Shown piece by piece: positions 37,388 through 46,504 of a stretch of DNA of 64,000 bases. Position 1 is the first letter of the stretch; each line of letters starts with the position of its first letter. A program made the position numbers and the translations under genes. Location: NCBI RefSeq assembly GCF_016863315.1, contig NZ_BOOQ01000007.1, forward strand, positions 150,237-214,236. Direction: 5' to 3'. Below the pieces are notes generated by a model. That model saw nothing but the letters and a program-made list of their open reading frames with translations, ran no database searches and was not told where the DNA came from. Source of the stretch: Planotetraspora silvatica. GTDB taxonomy: Bacteria; Actinomycetota; Actinomycetes; Streptosporangiales; Streptosporangiaceae.

Positions 37388-38983
37388 ATGAGCGACGACG
37401 TGGCACTGACGATTCCCGGCGTCCTGCGGCGCGCCGCCGAACGGTTCCCTGACGCCGAGGCCGTCGTGGACGGCGCGTCCCGGCTGACCTATGCGCAGCT
37501 GCGGAGCCGGGTGCGCGAGGCGGCGAAGGCGTTCATCGCACTCGGTGTCGAGCCGGGGGACCGCGTCGGGATCTGGGCGCCGAACGGCATCCGGTGGATC
37601 GTGACCGCGCTGGGCGCGCTGAGCGCCGGCGCCGTCGTGGTCCCGGCCAACACCCGGTACAAGGGCGAGGAGGCGCGGTGGCTGTTCGGCCGGAGCGGCG
37701 TGCGGGCGCTCTTCGTGGAGGACGGCTTCCTCGGCAACGCCTATCTCGGCATGCTCGGGGTGGAAGGGGACGGGGGAACGACCGGCCTGCCCGGCCTCGC
37801 CACCGTGGTGACGTACGACGCCGGGGAACGGCCGGGAGCGACGAGCTGGGAGCACTTCCTGTCGGGCGCGGAGGCGGTCACGGACGAGGAGGCCGACGCC
37901 CGGGCCGAGGCGGTGCGCCCCGACGACGTGGCGGACATCCTGTTCACCTCCGGCACCACCGGCAGGTCCAAGGGCGCCATGTGCACCCACCGGCAGAACG
38001 TCCGCACCTACCTGGCCTGGAGCGACCGGACCGGCCTGCACCACGGCGACCGCTACCTGATCGTCAACCCGTTCTTCCACTCCTTCGGCTACAAGGCGGG
38101 GGTCTTCGCCTGCCTGCTCAGAGCCGCCACGATGGTCCTCCAGCCGGTGTTCGCGGCGGGCGAGACGATGCGGCTGGTCGAGGCCGAGCGGATCACCGTG
38201 CTGCCGGGGGCGCCGACCGTCTACATCTCGATGCTCGACGCTCCGGAGCGGGACCGGTTCGACCTGTCGTCGCTGCGGCTCGCGGTGACCGGCGCCGCGG
38301 TGGTGCCGGTCGTGCTGGTCAGACGGATGCGGGCCGAGCTCTTCCCCGAGGTGGTCACCGCGTACGGGCTGACCGAGTCGTGCGGCACGGCCACCTCCTG
38401 TTCCCTGACGGACGACGACACGACGGTGGCGACCACGTCCGGCCGTCCCATCGAGGGAGTGGAGGTGGTGGTGGCCGACGACAAGGGGGACCCGGTTCCG
38501 GTGGGGGAGGACGGCGAGATCCTGGTCCGCGGCCACAACGTGATGGTGGGCTACCTCGACGACGAGGAGGCGACCGCCGCGACGATCAGGGACGGCTGGC
38601 TGGTGACCGGGGACCGCGGGCGGCTCGACGAGCGGGGCAACCTGACCATCACCGGCCGGTCGAAGGACATGTTCGTCGTCGGCGGGTTCAACGTGTACCC
38701 GGCCGAGATCGAGCAGGTGCTGGCCGCCCACGAGGGGGTGGCCGAGGCCGCGGTGACCGGAGTCCCCGACGCCCGGATGGGCGAGGCCGGCCGGGCGTAC
38801 GTCGTGGCCCGGCCAGGAGTCGCCCTCGTGCCCGGCGAACTGGTCGCGTACTGCCGGGGCCGGCTCGCCGGTTTCAAGGTGCCGCGCGAGGTCGTGCTCG
38901 TCGCGGAACTGCCGCGCAACGCGGCGGGGAAGGTCGACAAGGCCGCGCTGGCCCTGCTCGAGGCTTCTGTTCAGGCGCCGTAG
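37388..38983 (+). CDS. fadD3: HIP-CoA ligase FadD3
   Basis: This 531-residue ligase has FTSGTTGRSKGAM, YGLTESCGTA, VTGDRGRLDERG and the catalytic Lys in LPRNAAGKVDK. The N-terminal half (PANTRYKGEEARWLF and FVEDGFLGNAYL) matches FadD3, which activates the propionate side chain of HIP, the committed step of ring C/D breakdown. Its end overlaps the converging SDR by 13 bp. Confidence 0.87.
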   Translation: MSDDVALTIPGVLRRAAERFPDAEAVVDGASRLTYAQLRSRVREAAKAFIALGVEPGDRVGIWAPNGIRWIVTALGALSAGAVVVPANTRYKGEEARWLFGRSGVRALFVEDGFLGNAYLGMLGVEGDGGTTGLPGLATVVTYDAGERPGATSWEHFLSGAEAVTDEEADARAEAVRPDDVADILFTSGTTGRSKGAMCTHRQNVRTYLAWSDRTGLHHGDRYLIVNPFFHSFGYKAGVFACLLRAATMVLQPVFAAGETMRLVEAERITVLPGAPTVYISMLDAPERDRFDLSSLRLAVTGAAVVPVVLVRRMRAELFPEVVTAYGLTESCGTATSCSLTDDDTTVATTSGRPIEGVEVVVADDKGDPVPVGEDGEILVRGHNVMVGYLDDEEATAATIRDGWLVTGDRGRLDERGNLTITGRSKDMFVVGGFNVYPAEIEQVLAAHEGVAEAAVTGVPDARMGEAGRAYVVARPGVALVPGELVAYCRGRLAGFKVPREVVLVAELPRNAAGKVDKAALALLEASVQAP

Positions 38984-39894
38984 ACGGGCTCCGGCCGGGC
39001 GGCCTCGGCGAGCAGTCCGGCGATCTCGGGGCCGAGACGCGCCGCGTCCCATCGGGTGCCCCCGTCGATGGCGGGGCCGCGGCGGAAGCCCTCCATCACG
39101 CAGATCCGGCCGCCCTCGATCTCGAAGACCCGCCCGGTCACGGCCGCGGACTCGGCCGAGCCGAGCCAGACGACGAGCGGGGACACGTTCCCGGGGTCCA
39201 TCGCGTCGAACTGGCCGATCCCGGGGGCCGCCATCGTGGCCGCGAAGGCCTGTTCGGTCATCCGGGTGCGGGCGGCGGGGGCGATGGCGTTGACGGTCAC
39301 GCCGTAGCGGCCGAGTTCGGCCGCGGCGACGAGCGTGAGGCCCACGATGCCCGCCTTGGCCGCCGAGTAGTTGCCCTGCCCGACACTCCCCAGCAGACCG
39401 GCTCCCGACGAGGTGTTGATCACGCGGGCGTCCACCGGGCGGCCCGCCTTGGACTCGGCCCGCCAATGCAGCCCGGCGTGCTTCAGCGGCAGGAAGTGGC
39501 CCTTGAGGTGGACGCGCATCACCGCGTCCCACTCCTCCTCGGAGAGGTTCACCAGCATGCGGTCACGGAGGAACCCCGCGTTGTTGACGAGCACGTCGAG
39601 CCGGCCGAAGCGGTCCAGCGCGGTCGCGACCAGCCGCCGTGCCCCCTCGTCCGCGGCGACGTCGGAGCAGTCGGCGACCGCGTCGCCGCCCATCGCGCGG
39701 ATCTCCTCGGCCGTCTCCTCGGCCACGGCCTGCGCGGGCCCGTCCGCGCCGCCGCCGCCGCTCTCGCCGGACAGGCTCACGCCGAGGTCGTTGACCACGA
39801 CCTTGGCGCCCTGCCGGGCGAACTCCAGGGCGTGCGCACGGCCGAGGCCGCGCCCGGCGCCGGTCACGATCACGACGCGGTCCTCGCAGATCAT
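38971..39894 (-). CDS. SDR, Rv3548c-like
   Basis: The 307-residue SDR resembles the one at 29701: TGAGRGLG, NNAGFLRDRMLVNLSEEEWD, NTSSGAGL and YSAAKAG. It has an insert rich in Gly at 45-55. Divergence from EchA20-IpdAB copies the arrangement of Rv3548c opposite Rv3550-Rv3553 in M. tuberculosis. The HIP-pathway substrate is not defined. Confidence 0.82.
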   Translation of the reverse strand: MICEDRVVIVTGAGRGLGRAHALEFARQGAKVVVNDLGVSLSGESGGGGADGPAQAVAEETAEEIRAMGGDAVADCSDVAADEGARRLVATALDRFGRLDVLVNNAGFLRDRMLVNLSEEEWDAVMRVHLKGHFLPLKHAGLHWRAESKAGRPVDARVINTSSGAGLLGSVGQGNYSAAKAGIVGLTLVAAAELGRYGVTVNAIAPAARTRMTEQAFAATMAAPGIGQFDAMDPGNVSPLVVWLGSAESAAVTGRVFEIEGGRICVMEGFRRGPAIDGGTRWDAARLGPEIAGLLAEAARPEPVYGA

Positions 39895-39972
39895 GTTGTG
39901 CTCTCCTCCGTGGACCGAAGCCGGCCGGGTCGGTGGCCTCGGAGATCATCCGGGACTCTGCTAGCGTATTTT

Positions 39973-39986
39973 CTAACAAATGTTAG
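39973..39986. promoter_or_regulatory. CTAACA-AA-TGTTAG palindrome before echA20
   Basis: Perfect 6-bp arms CTAACA and TGTTAG. The half-site CTAACA is the one used in the KstR2-type sites at 10812, 46422 and 49108, but the arms are 4 bp closer here. It lies 17 bp before the EchA20 start, between divergent SDR and EchA20. Confidence 0.5.
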
Positions 39987-40002
39987 ATCGAAAGGCGGTT
40001 GT

Positions 40003-40752
40003 ATGGGAATCTCCGCCAGCAGTCACGGCGAGGGCGTCGTCGAGATCGTGATGGACGCGCCGCCGGTGAACGCGCTGACCGTGCGGGGCTGGTTCGACCT
40101 GGCCGCCGCCGTACGGGAGGCCGGGCGGGACGTGCGGACCCGGGTCGTGGTGCTGCGGGCCGAGGGCCGCGGGTTCAACGCGGGCGTCGACATCAAGGAG
40201 ATGCAGGCGGGCAGCGGCTTCGAGGCGCTGGTGGGCGCGAACCGGGGCTGCTTCGAGGCGTTCGCGGCGGTCTACGAGTGCGAGGTGCCGGTGATCGCCG
40301 CCGTGCACGGGTTCTGCCTCGGCGGAGGCGTCGGCCTGGCCGGCAACGCGGACGTCGTGGTGGCCTCCGACGACGCCTACTTCGGGCTGCCCGAGGTCGA
40401 GCGGGGCGCGCTCGGGGCCGCCACCCACCTGGCCAGGCTGGTTCCCCAGCACCTGATGCGGGCCATGGTGTACACCTGCCGCAACGTCACGGCCGCCGAG
40501 TTGCACGCGTTCGGCTCGGTGCTGGAGGTCGTGCCGCGCGACCGGCTCCGCGACGCGGCGCTCGAGGTGGCGGCCCAGATCGCCGCCAAGGATCCACAGG
40601 TGATCCGGCGGGCCAAGGAGTCGCTGAACGGCATCGACCCGGTCGACGTCAGGCGCAGCTATCGGTTCGAGCAGGGCTTCACGTTCGAGCTCGGCCTCAC
40701 GGGCGCGGGCGACCGGCACCGCGACGCCTTCGTCGCGGACGGGGCGAAGTGA
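40003..40752 (+). CDS. echA20: Ring-D-opening crotonase EchA20
   Basis: AAAGG precedes the ATG at good spacing. The 249-residue crotonase has GFNAGVDIKEMQ and oxyanion-hole GFCLGGGVGLAG. EchA20 hydrolytically opens the last steroid ring (HIEC-CoA to COCHEA-CoA). It heads the EchA20-IpdA-IpdB-IpdC operon, in the same order as Rv3550-Rv3553. Confidence 0.9.
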   Translation: MGISASSHGEGVVEIVMDAPPVNALTVRGWFDLAAAVREAGRDVRTRVVVLRAEGRGFNAGVDIKEMQAGSGFEALVGANRGCFEAFAAVYECEVPVIAAVHGFCLGGGVGLAGNADVVVASDDAYFGLPEVERGALGAATHLARLVPQHLMRAMVYTCRNVTAAELHAFGSVLEVVPRDRLRDAALEVAAQIAAKDPQVIRRAKESLNGIDPVDVRRSYRFEQGFTFELGLTGAGDRHRDAFVADGAK

Positions 40753-41624
40753 TGGGCGCCGTGATGTCGATCGAGGAGATCGTCGGCTCGCTGGACAGCG
40801 GCATGACGATCGGGATCGGCGGGTGGGGCTCGCGGCGCAAGCCGATGGCCCTGGTCCGGGCGATCTGCCGGTCCTCCCTGACGGACCTGACCGTCGTGTC
40901 GTACGGCGGGCCGGACGTGGGCCTGCTGTGCGCGGCGGGCAAGGTCCGCCGGGTGGTCGCCCCGTTCGTCACGCTCGACTCGATCGCCCTGGAACCGCAT
41001 TTCCGGGCCGCCCGGCAGAGCGGGGCGATCGAGTTCACCGAGTACGACGAGGGCATGTTCATGTTCGGCCTGCTCGCCGGGGCGCACCGGCTGCCGTTCC
41101 TGCCGACCAGGGCGGGGCTCGGCTCCGACGTCCTGCGGGTCGTCCCCGGCCTGCGCACCGTCCGCTCGCCGTACGAGGACGGGGAGGAACTGGTCGCGGT
41201 GCCCGCGCTGACGATGGACGCGGCGCTGGTGCACCTGGACCTGGCCGACACCCGGGGCAACGGCCGCTACCTCGGGGCCGACCCGTACCTGGACGACCTG
41301 TTCGCCAAGGCGGCCGCGCGCTGCTACGTGTCCTGCGAGCGGATGGTCGAGCCCGGTGGGCTCGGCGGCCCGCCGCAGACGCTGCTGGTCAGCCGCATGC
41401 ACGTCACAGGCGTCGTGGAGACGCCGGACGGCGGTCACTTCACCGGCCGAGGACCGGGCGGAGAGCGCGATGAGGCGTTCCAGCGGCACTACGCGGCGTC
41501 GGCGGCCGACCCGGAGGCGTGGGCGGCGTTCGCCGACCGGTTCCTGTCCGGTGACGAGGCGGCCTACCAGGAGGCCGTACGGCGATGGCACGAGAGGGAC
41601 CGCGTGGAAGGGGAGACGCGATGA
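40752..41624 (+). CDS. ipdA: COCHEA-CoA hydrolase subunit IpdA
   Basis: ATG at 40752 overlaps the EchA20 stop (TGATG) and gives 290 residues, as in M. tuberculosis IpdA; ATG 40764 is an alternative. It is a class I CoA-transferase alpha-type fold with GIGGWGSRRKP near the N-terminus. IpdAB is known to open ring C by retro-Claisen-like hydrolysis rather than transferring CoA. IpdB overlaps its stop by 4 bp, so subunits are made in step. Confidence 0.92.
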   Translation: MGAVMSIEEIVGSLDSGMTIGIGGWGSRRKPMALVRAICRSSLTDLTVVSYGGPDVGLLCAAGKVRRVVAPFVTLDSIALEPHFRAARQSGAIEFTEYDEGMFMFGLLAGAHRLPFLPTRAGLGSDVLRVVPGLRTVRSPYEDGEELVAVPALTMDAALVHLDLADTRGNGRYLGADPYLDDLFAKAAARCYVSCERMVEPGGLGGPPQTLLVSRMHVTGVVETPDGGHFTGRGPGGERDEAFQRHYAASAADPEAWAAFADRFLSGDEAAYQEAVRRWHERDRVEGETR

Positions 41625-42394
41625 GCGCGGCGTCCGGGACGTCCGCCGCGACCCGCGCGGAGATCTGCGTGGTGGCCTGCGCCGAGGCGTGGCGCGGCGA
41701 CGGCGAGGTGCTGGCCGCGGCGATGGGCACCTGCTCCATCCTGGGGGCCAGGCTCGCCCGGCACACGTTCGAGCCGGGACTGCTGACCACCGACGGCGGC
41801 GCGCTGCTCACCGCGGAGCCGGTGGCGTTCGGCGCCCCCGCGGGAGCGGTCGAGGGATGGTTGCCGTTCCGCGACCACCTGTGGCTCGTGCAGAACGGGC
41901 GGCGGCACGTGATGATGGGCGCCTCGCAGATCGACCGGCACGGCAACACCAACATCTCGGCCATCGGCGACTGGGCGCGGCCGAAGTCGCAGCTCCTCGG
42001 CGTGCGCGGCGCGCCGGGGAACACGATCGCCAACCCGACGAGCTACTGGATCCCACGGCACTCGACGCGGGTCTTCGTTCCCCAGGTCGACATGGTGAGC
42101 GGCGTCGGCTTCGATCGGGCGGCCGCACTCGGGCCCGGCGCCTCCCGGTTCCACGGCCTGCGCCGCGTGGTGACCGACCTCGCGGTGCTGGACTTCGGCA
42201 CGCCCGACCGGTCGATGCGGCTGGTCTCCGTGCATCCCGGAGTCGAGGTCCAGCGGGTCGTCACCGCGACCGGCTTCGAGTTGGTCATCGAGGGCGACGT
42301 GCCGGAGACCCGGCGGCCCGCCGAGGAGGAGTTGCGGCTGATCCGCGAGGTGCTCGACCCGAAGGCCCTGCGCGACCAGGAGGTCAGGGCGTGA
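41621..42394 (+). CDS. ipdB: COCHEA-CoA hydrolase subunit IpdB
   Basis: ATG at 41621 overlaps the IpdA stop. The 257-residue beta-type CoA-transferase-fold protein has MMGASQIDRHGNTNISAIG, the family's SGxxxxG-type core. It pairs with IpdA for ring C opening. IpdC overlaps its stop by 4 bp (GTGA). Confidence 0.92.
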   Translation: MSAASGTSAATRAEICVVACAEAWRGDGEVLAAAMGTCSILGARLARHTFEPGLLTTDGGALLTAEPVAFGAPAGAVEGWLPFRDHLWLVQNGRRHVMMGASQIDRHGNTNISAIGDWARPKSQLLGVRGAPGNTIANPTSYWIPRHSTRVFVPQVDMVSGVGFDRAAALGPGASRFHGLRRVVTDLAVLDFGTPDRSMRLVSVHPGVEVQRVVTATGFELVIEGDVPETRRPAEEELRLIREVLDPKALRDQEVRA

Positions 42395-43452
42395 TCGCCC
42401 AGGTGCTGGACACTCCGCTGACGCGGCTCACCGGCGTCCGCCACCCGGTCGTGCAGACCGGGATGGGCTGGGTAGCCGGGCCGCGGCTGGTCTCCGCCGT
42501 GGCGGAGGCCGGAGGCCTCGGCATCCTCGGCTCGGCCACGATGACCCTCGACCGGCTCGCCGCCGCGATCGAGGAGGTCCGATCCCGGACGGACGCGCCG
42601 TTCGGCGTGAATCTGCGCGCCGACGCCGCGGACGCGGGCGACCGCGTCGACCTGCTGATCAGGAACCGGGTGCAGGTCGCCTCGTTCGCCCTGGCCCCGC
42701 GCCGGGAGCTGATCGCGAAGCTGAAGGACGCCGGGGTCGTGGTGATCCCGTCCGTGGGCGCCCGGCGGCACGCCGAGAAGGTCGCCGCCTGGGGAGCCGA
42801 CGCCGTCATGGTCCAGGGCGGCGAAGGCGGCGGCCACACCGGTGCGGTCGCCACCACCCTGCTGTTGCCCCAGGTCGTCGACGCGGTGGACATCCCGGTG
42901 ATCGCCGCCGGGGGATTCTTCGACGGGCGCGGCCTGGCGGCGGCTCTGGCGTACGGCGCGGCCGGGGTGGGCATGGGCACCCGGTTCCTGCTGACCGCCG
43001 ACAGCCCGGTCCCCGACGCGGTCAAGCAGGCCTACCTCGGCACGTCGGAGACCGTCGTCACGCGGCAGGTCGACGGCATGCCGCACCGCGTCCTGCGCAC
43101 CGCGCTCGTCGACGGGCTGGAACGGTCGGGCAGGGTGTCCGGTCTGGTCCGGGCCGTGCGCAGCGCCGCCCGGTTCAGGCGGATCTCCGGGATGTCGTGG
43201 GCCGCGATGATCCGCGACGGTCTGGCGATGCGGCAGGGCAGGGAGCTGACCTGGTCGCAGGTCCTCATGGCCGCCAACACGCCCATGCTGCTCAAGGCGG
43301 CCATGGTGGACGGCCGGCCCGACCTGGGCGTGATGGCGTCCGGCCAGGTGGTCGCGCTCATCGACGACCTGCCCACCTGCGAGGAGCTGATCGACCGGAT
43401 CGTCACCGGGGCCGCCGGCGTCCTGCGCGACCTCGGCGGCCTGGCGGCCTAG
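42391..43452 (+). CDS. ipdC: IpdC, nitronate-monooxygenase-like reductase
   Basis: GTG at 42391 gives 353 residues. It is a TIM-barrel FMN protein of the nitronate monooxygenase/enoyl reductase family with TGMGWVAGPRLVSAVAEAGGLG, GGEGGGHTG and AAGGFFDGRGLAAAL. IpdC acts in HIP catabolism; genetic work in Rhodococcus links it to 5-OH-HIC-CoA processing. The last 4 bp overlap the end of the converging FadE gene. Confidence 0.88.
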   Translation: MIAQVLDTPLTRLTGVRHPVVQTGMGWVAGPRLVSAVAEAGGLGILGSATMTLDRLAAAIEEVRSRTDAPFGVNLRADAADAGDRVDLLIRNRVQVASFALAPRRELIAKLKDAGVVVIPSVGARRHAEKVAAWGADAVMVQGGEGGGHTGAVATTLLLPQVVDAVDIPVIAAGGFFDGRGLAAALAYGAAGVGMGTRFLLTADSPVPDAVKQAYLGTSETVVTRQVDGMPHRVLRTALVDGLERSGRVSGLVRAVRSAARFRRISGMSWAAMIRDGLAMRQGRELTWSQVLMAANTPMLLKAAMVDGRPDLGVMASGQVVALIDDLPTCEELIDRIVTGAAGVLRDLGGLAA

Positions 43453-44429
43453 TGAGCCAGGGCGGACATCACGCGTGCCCGGTGGGCGGCGGGGGAGCCC
43501 CAGGCCGAGTGCAGTGCGCGGGCCTTGCGGATGAGCAGGCTGGGGTCGTACTCGTCGGTGTAGCCGATCGCACCGTGCACCTGCAGGGCGATCCTGGCCG
43601 CCGTGTACGCGGCCTCGGCCGCCGAGACCTTGGCCGCCGACACGTCTGTGGCGAAGTCCGGCGTGCCGTACGAGAGGGCGGCGCCGTACACCAGCGGGCG
43701 GGCGTACTCCAGCCCCACGAGCGCGTTCGCGAGGTGATGCCGGACCGCCTGGAACTCGCCGATCGGCCGCCCGAACTGCCGCCGCGTTCGCGCGTGGTCC
43801 ACCGACACCTCCAGGAGCCGGCGTCCCAGCCCGACGAGCTGGGCGGCGCACATCAGTGCCCCCATGTCGTAACCCTCGGCGGTGGCCGCCGTCGCATCTT
43901 CGGCGATCACCTCGCCCGGCGTGATCGCGAACAGCCGCCGCGCGGGGTCGAGGGAGGTCCGTGCCTCGCCGGGCACGGCCGCACGGAGCTCCCCGCCGTC
44001 CACCGTCAGGACCAGACCGGCGACGTCCGCGTCCAGCGCGTACGGCACCGCGGGAGGAAGGGCGAGCGAGACGACCGCCGTGCCGTCCGCGATCGCGGGC
44101 AGCCACGCGGCGGAGGACGAGTCCCCGGGGAGGCGGCCGAGCAGCACGGAGGCGGCGACGGTCTCGGCGTACGGCCCGGGCACGCCGTGCCTGCCGAGCT
44201 CGTGGAACGCGGTCACCAGCTCCACCGGGAGCGGGCCGGCGCCGCCCGCGGACTCGGGCACGGCGAGCGCGAGGACCCCGGCGGCGGCCAGTGAGCGCCA
44301 CAGGGCCAGGCCGGGCCCGTGTCTCCCCGCGGCCCAGTCGCGGGCCACGCCGGCGACGGCAGCCTCGGTCAGCAGCTTGTCCAGGGTCTCGCCGAACAAC
44401 CTCTGCTCGGCGTCGAGGACGAATCTCAC
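43449..44429 (-). CDS. Acyl-CoA dehydrogenase, FadE33/IpdE2-like
   Basis: A short 326-residue ACAD with RRQFGRPIGEFQAVRHHLAN and a C-terminal HGAIGYTDEYDPSLLIRKA. The Glu in TDEYD is at the catalytic-base position. Length and position fit FadE33 (Rv3564, IpdE2), which works with FadE32 on COCHEA-CoA products. No short FadE32 homologue is present; the neighbouring 375-residue FadE is the likely partner in this organism (inference). Confidence 0.78.
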   Translation of the reverse strand: MRFVLDAEQRLFGETLDKLLTEAAVAGVARDWAAGRHGPGLALWRSLAAAGVLALAVPESAGGAGPLPVELVTAFHELGRHGVPGPYAETVAASVLLGRLPGDSSSAAWLPAIADGTAVVSLALPPAVPYALDADVAGLVLTVDGGELRAAVPGEARTSLDPARRLFAITPGEVIAEDATAATAEGYDMGALMCAAQLVGLGRRLLEVSVDHARTRRQFGRPIGEFQAVRHHLANALVGLEYARPLVYGAALSYGTPDFATDVSAAKVSAAEAAYTAARIALQVHGAIGYTDEYDPSLLIRKARALHSAWGSPAAHRARVMSALAH

Positions 44430-44446
44430 CCGTCACCTCTCATCCG

Positions 44447-45574
44447 TCACCGCCCCGCTCTCGGCAGGCCGAGCACGCGCTCGGCGATCACGTCACGCTG
44501 GATCTCGTTGGTCCCGGCGTAGATCGGGCCGGCGAGGGAGAACACGTATCCCTCCAGCCATTCACCCTCCAGTTCGCCGTCCGGGCCGAGCAGATCGAGG
44601 GCCGTCTCGTGCAGCGCCACGTCGAGCTCCGACCAGAAGACCTTGTTGACGCTGGACTCGGCGCCGACGTCGTCGGTGCGTGAGATGGTCTCGAAGCCCT
44701 TCAACCGGTAGGCCCGGGCCCTGATCCACGCGTCCGCCACCCGGTCGCGCAGCGCGGTGTCGGCGGGATCGCCGCGCTCGCGCCAGAGCTCCACCAGCCG
44801 GTCGGCGGCGGCCAGGAACCGGCCGGGGCTGCGCAGCGTCAGCCCGCGCTCGTTGCCCGTGGTGCTCATCGCGACCCGCCAGCCCTCACCCGGGTCGCCG
44901 ATGACGTCCCGGTCGGGCACGAACACGTCGTCGAAGAAGAGTTCGGCGAACGCCGGCTTGCCGTCGATGCGGCCGATCGGGCGGCGGGTGATCCCGCCGG
45001 CGTCCAGCGGGAACATCAGGTACGTCAGGCCGCGGTGCCGTTCCGCCTCCGGGTCGGAGCGGAAGGGGCCGAAGCCCCGATCGGCGAAGGCCGCCCGCGA
45101 GCTCCACGTCTTCTGGCCGTTCAGCAGCCAGCCGCCGTCGGCCCGGGTCGCGGTGGCGCGCAGGGAGGCGAGATCGCTGCCCGCCCCCGGCTCGGACCAG
45201 GCCTGCGCCCAGATCACCTCACCCGAGGCCATCGGCGGCAGGACGCGGGCGAGCTGCTCGGGCGTGCCGTACCGGAACAGGGTCGGCGCGAGCAGGTTGA
45301 CGCCGTTCTGGCCGACCCGGCCCGGCGCCCCCGCCGCGTAGTACTCCTCCTCGAACACGAGCCACTCCAGCGGCGTCGCGTTCCGGCCGCCGTACTCCTC
45401 GGGCCAGGACACCACCGACAGCCGCGCCGCGTGCAGTTCGCGCTCCCAGGCGCGGTGGGCGGCGAAGCCCTCCCCGGTCTCCAGGGAGGGCAGCGGTGTG
45501 GCGGGGACGTGGGCGCGCAGCCAGTGCCGGACCTCGGCGCGGAACGGTTCCGCGGCCGACAGGTCAAGATCCAT
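44447..45574 (-). CDS. Acyl-CoA dehydrogenase, FadE30-like
   Basis: The 375-residue ACAD has AWSEPGAGSDLASL and the C-terminal IYAGTNEIQRDVIAERVLGL, with Ala at the classical base position. It resembles FadE30 (Rv3560c), which dehydrogenates the HIP-CoA side chain. Its start overlaps the EchA stop by 11 bp, and it precedes the shorter FadE by 17 bp. Confidence 0.8.
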   Translation of the reverse strand: MDLDLSAAEPFRAEVRHWLRAHVPATPLPSLETGEGFAAHRAWERELHAARLSVVSWPEEYGGRNATPLEWLVFEEEYYAAGAPGRVGQNGVNLLAPTLFRYGTPEQLARVLPPMASGEVIWAQAWSEPGAGSDLASLRATATRADGGWLLNGQKTWSSRAAFADRGFGPFRSDPEAERHRGLTYLMFPLDAGGITRRPIGRIDGKPAFAELFFDDVFVPDRDVIGDPGEGWRVAMSTTGNERGLTLRSPGRFLAAADRLVELWRERGDPADTALRDRVADAWIRARAYRLKGFETISRTDDVGAESSVNKVFWSELDVALHETALDLLGPDGELEGEWLEGYVFSLAGPIYAGTNEIQRDVIAERVLGLPRAGR

Positions 45575-46403
45575 CGGCTGCCGCCTTCATGCTCTTGGGA
45601 TCCATTCCGGCGAGGGAGTCCGCCGAGGTCTCGGCGTTGTGGGCGTGGGCGAGATGGTGCAGCCCGAAGACCGCGTCCATCCCGGCGTGCATGCCCTGCA
45701 GGTCCTCGGCCTGGTTCACGGCCTTCTTCGCCAGCGCCAGGCCCATGCGCGGCATGGCCGCGATCCGCTCGGCCAGCGCGAGGACCTGTCCCTCCAGCTC
45801 GTCGCGAGGCACGACCCGGTTGACCATCCCGATCTCGTACGCGCGGCGAGCCGGCATGCGGTCGCCGGTGAACAGGAACTCCTTGGCGATCCTCGGCGGC
45901 ATGGCCCAGGGGTGGGCGAAATACTCCACGCCGGGGATGCCCATCCGCACCACGGGGTCGGCGAAGAAGGCGTCCTCCGAGGCGACGATCAGATCGCAGA
46001 CCCAGGCCAGCATGAGGCCGCCGGCGATGCACGCCCCCTGCACCATCGCGATCATGGGCTTGGGGATCTCCCGCCACCGCCGGCACATGCCGAGGTAGAC
46101 CTCCGACTCGCGGGCGAAACGACTCTCCGCCCCGTCCTTGCCCACGTGGTCCCACCACAGGGCCGCCCTGCGGTCGAAGGACAGATGCGCGTCCCGCTGC
46201 GGAGTGCCGATGTCGTGTCCCGCCGAGAAGTGCCCGCCCTCGCCGGCCAGCACGATCACCTTGACGTCGTCGTCGGCCACCGCCCGGTAGAAGGCCTCGT
46301 CCAAGGCGTACGTCATCGCCGAGTTCTGCGCGTTGCGGTACTCCGGGCGGTTCATGGTGACCACCGCCACGGGTCCGCGCCGCTCGTAGCGGACCACGGT
46401 CAT
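45564..46403 (-). CDS. Enoyl-CoA hydratase, EchA13-like
   Basis: The 279-residue crotonase has oxyanion motifs HFSAGHDIGTP and GACIAGGLMLAW, with a long insert around residues 65-100. It resembles EchA13 (Rv1935c), which in M. tuberculosis neighbours FadE17/FadE18. Here the FadE17/18-like pair is at 10 kb, with a near-identical KstR2-type operator. It is the first gene of the minus-strand FadE operon. Confidence 0.8.
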   Translation of the reverse strand: MTVVRYERRGPVAVVTMNRPEYRNAQNSAMTYALDEAFYRAVADDDVKVIVLAGEGGHFSAGHDIGTPQRDAHLSFDRRAALWWDHVGKDGAESRFARESEVYLGMCRRWREIPKPMIAMVQGACIAGGLMLAWVCDLIVASEDAFFADPVVRMGIPGVEYFAHPWAMPPRIAKEFLFTGDRMPARRAYEIGMVNRVVPRDELEGQVLALAERIAAMPRMGLALAKKAVNQAEDLQGMHAGMDAVFGLHHLAHAHNAETSADSLAGMDPKSMKAAADGS

Positions 46404-46421
46404 GGCATCCTCGCATTCTTT

Positions 46422-46439
46422 CTAACAACTATTTGATAG
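46422..46439. promoter_or_regulatory. KstR2-type operator, echA/ipdF
   Basis: CTAACAACTATTTGATAG fits CTA-n-CAA-n4-TTG-n-TAG exactly. It lies in the 101-bp region between divergent EchA and IpdF. A TCCC-like variant with an extra base also occurs at 46470-46484. Confidence 0.65.
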
Positions 46440-46504
46440 AGTAAACCACGTAAGGCTCAGCGAGGAGGATCCCGGTCAGCCGGGCAGTCCGTGAAGGGCG
46501 GGGC

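Noticed and set aside
36482..39532. Minus-strand open frame of over 1000 codons
   Set aside because: Only its last 251 residues (SDR) look like a protein. The rest is antisense to FadD3 and out of frame with the SDR at 38971, a common artefact at this GC content.
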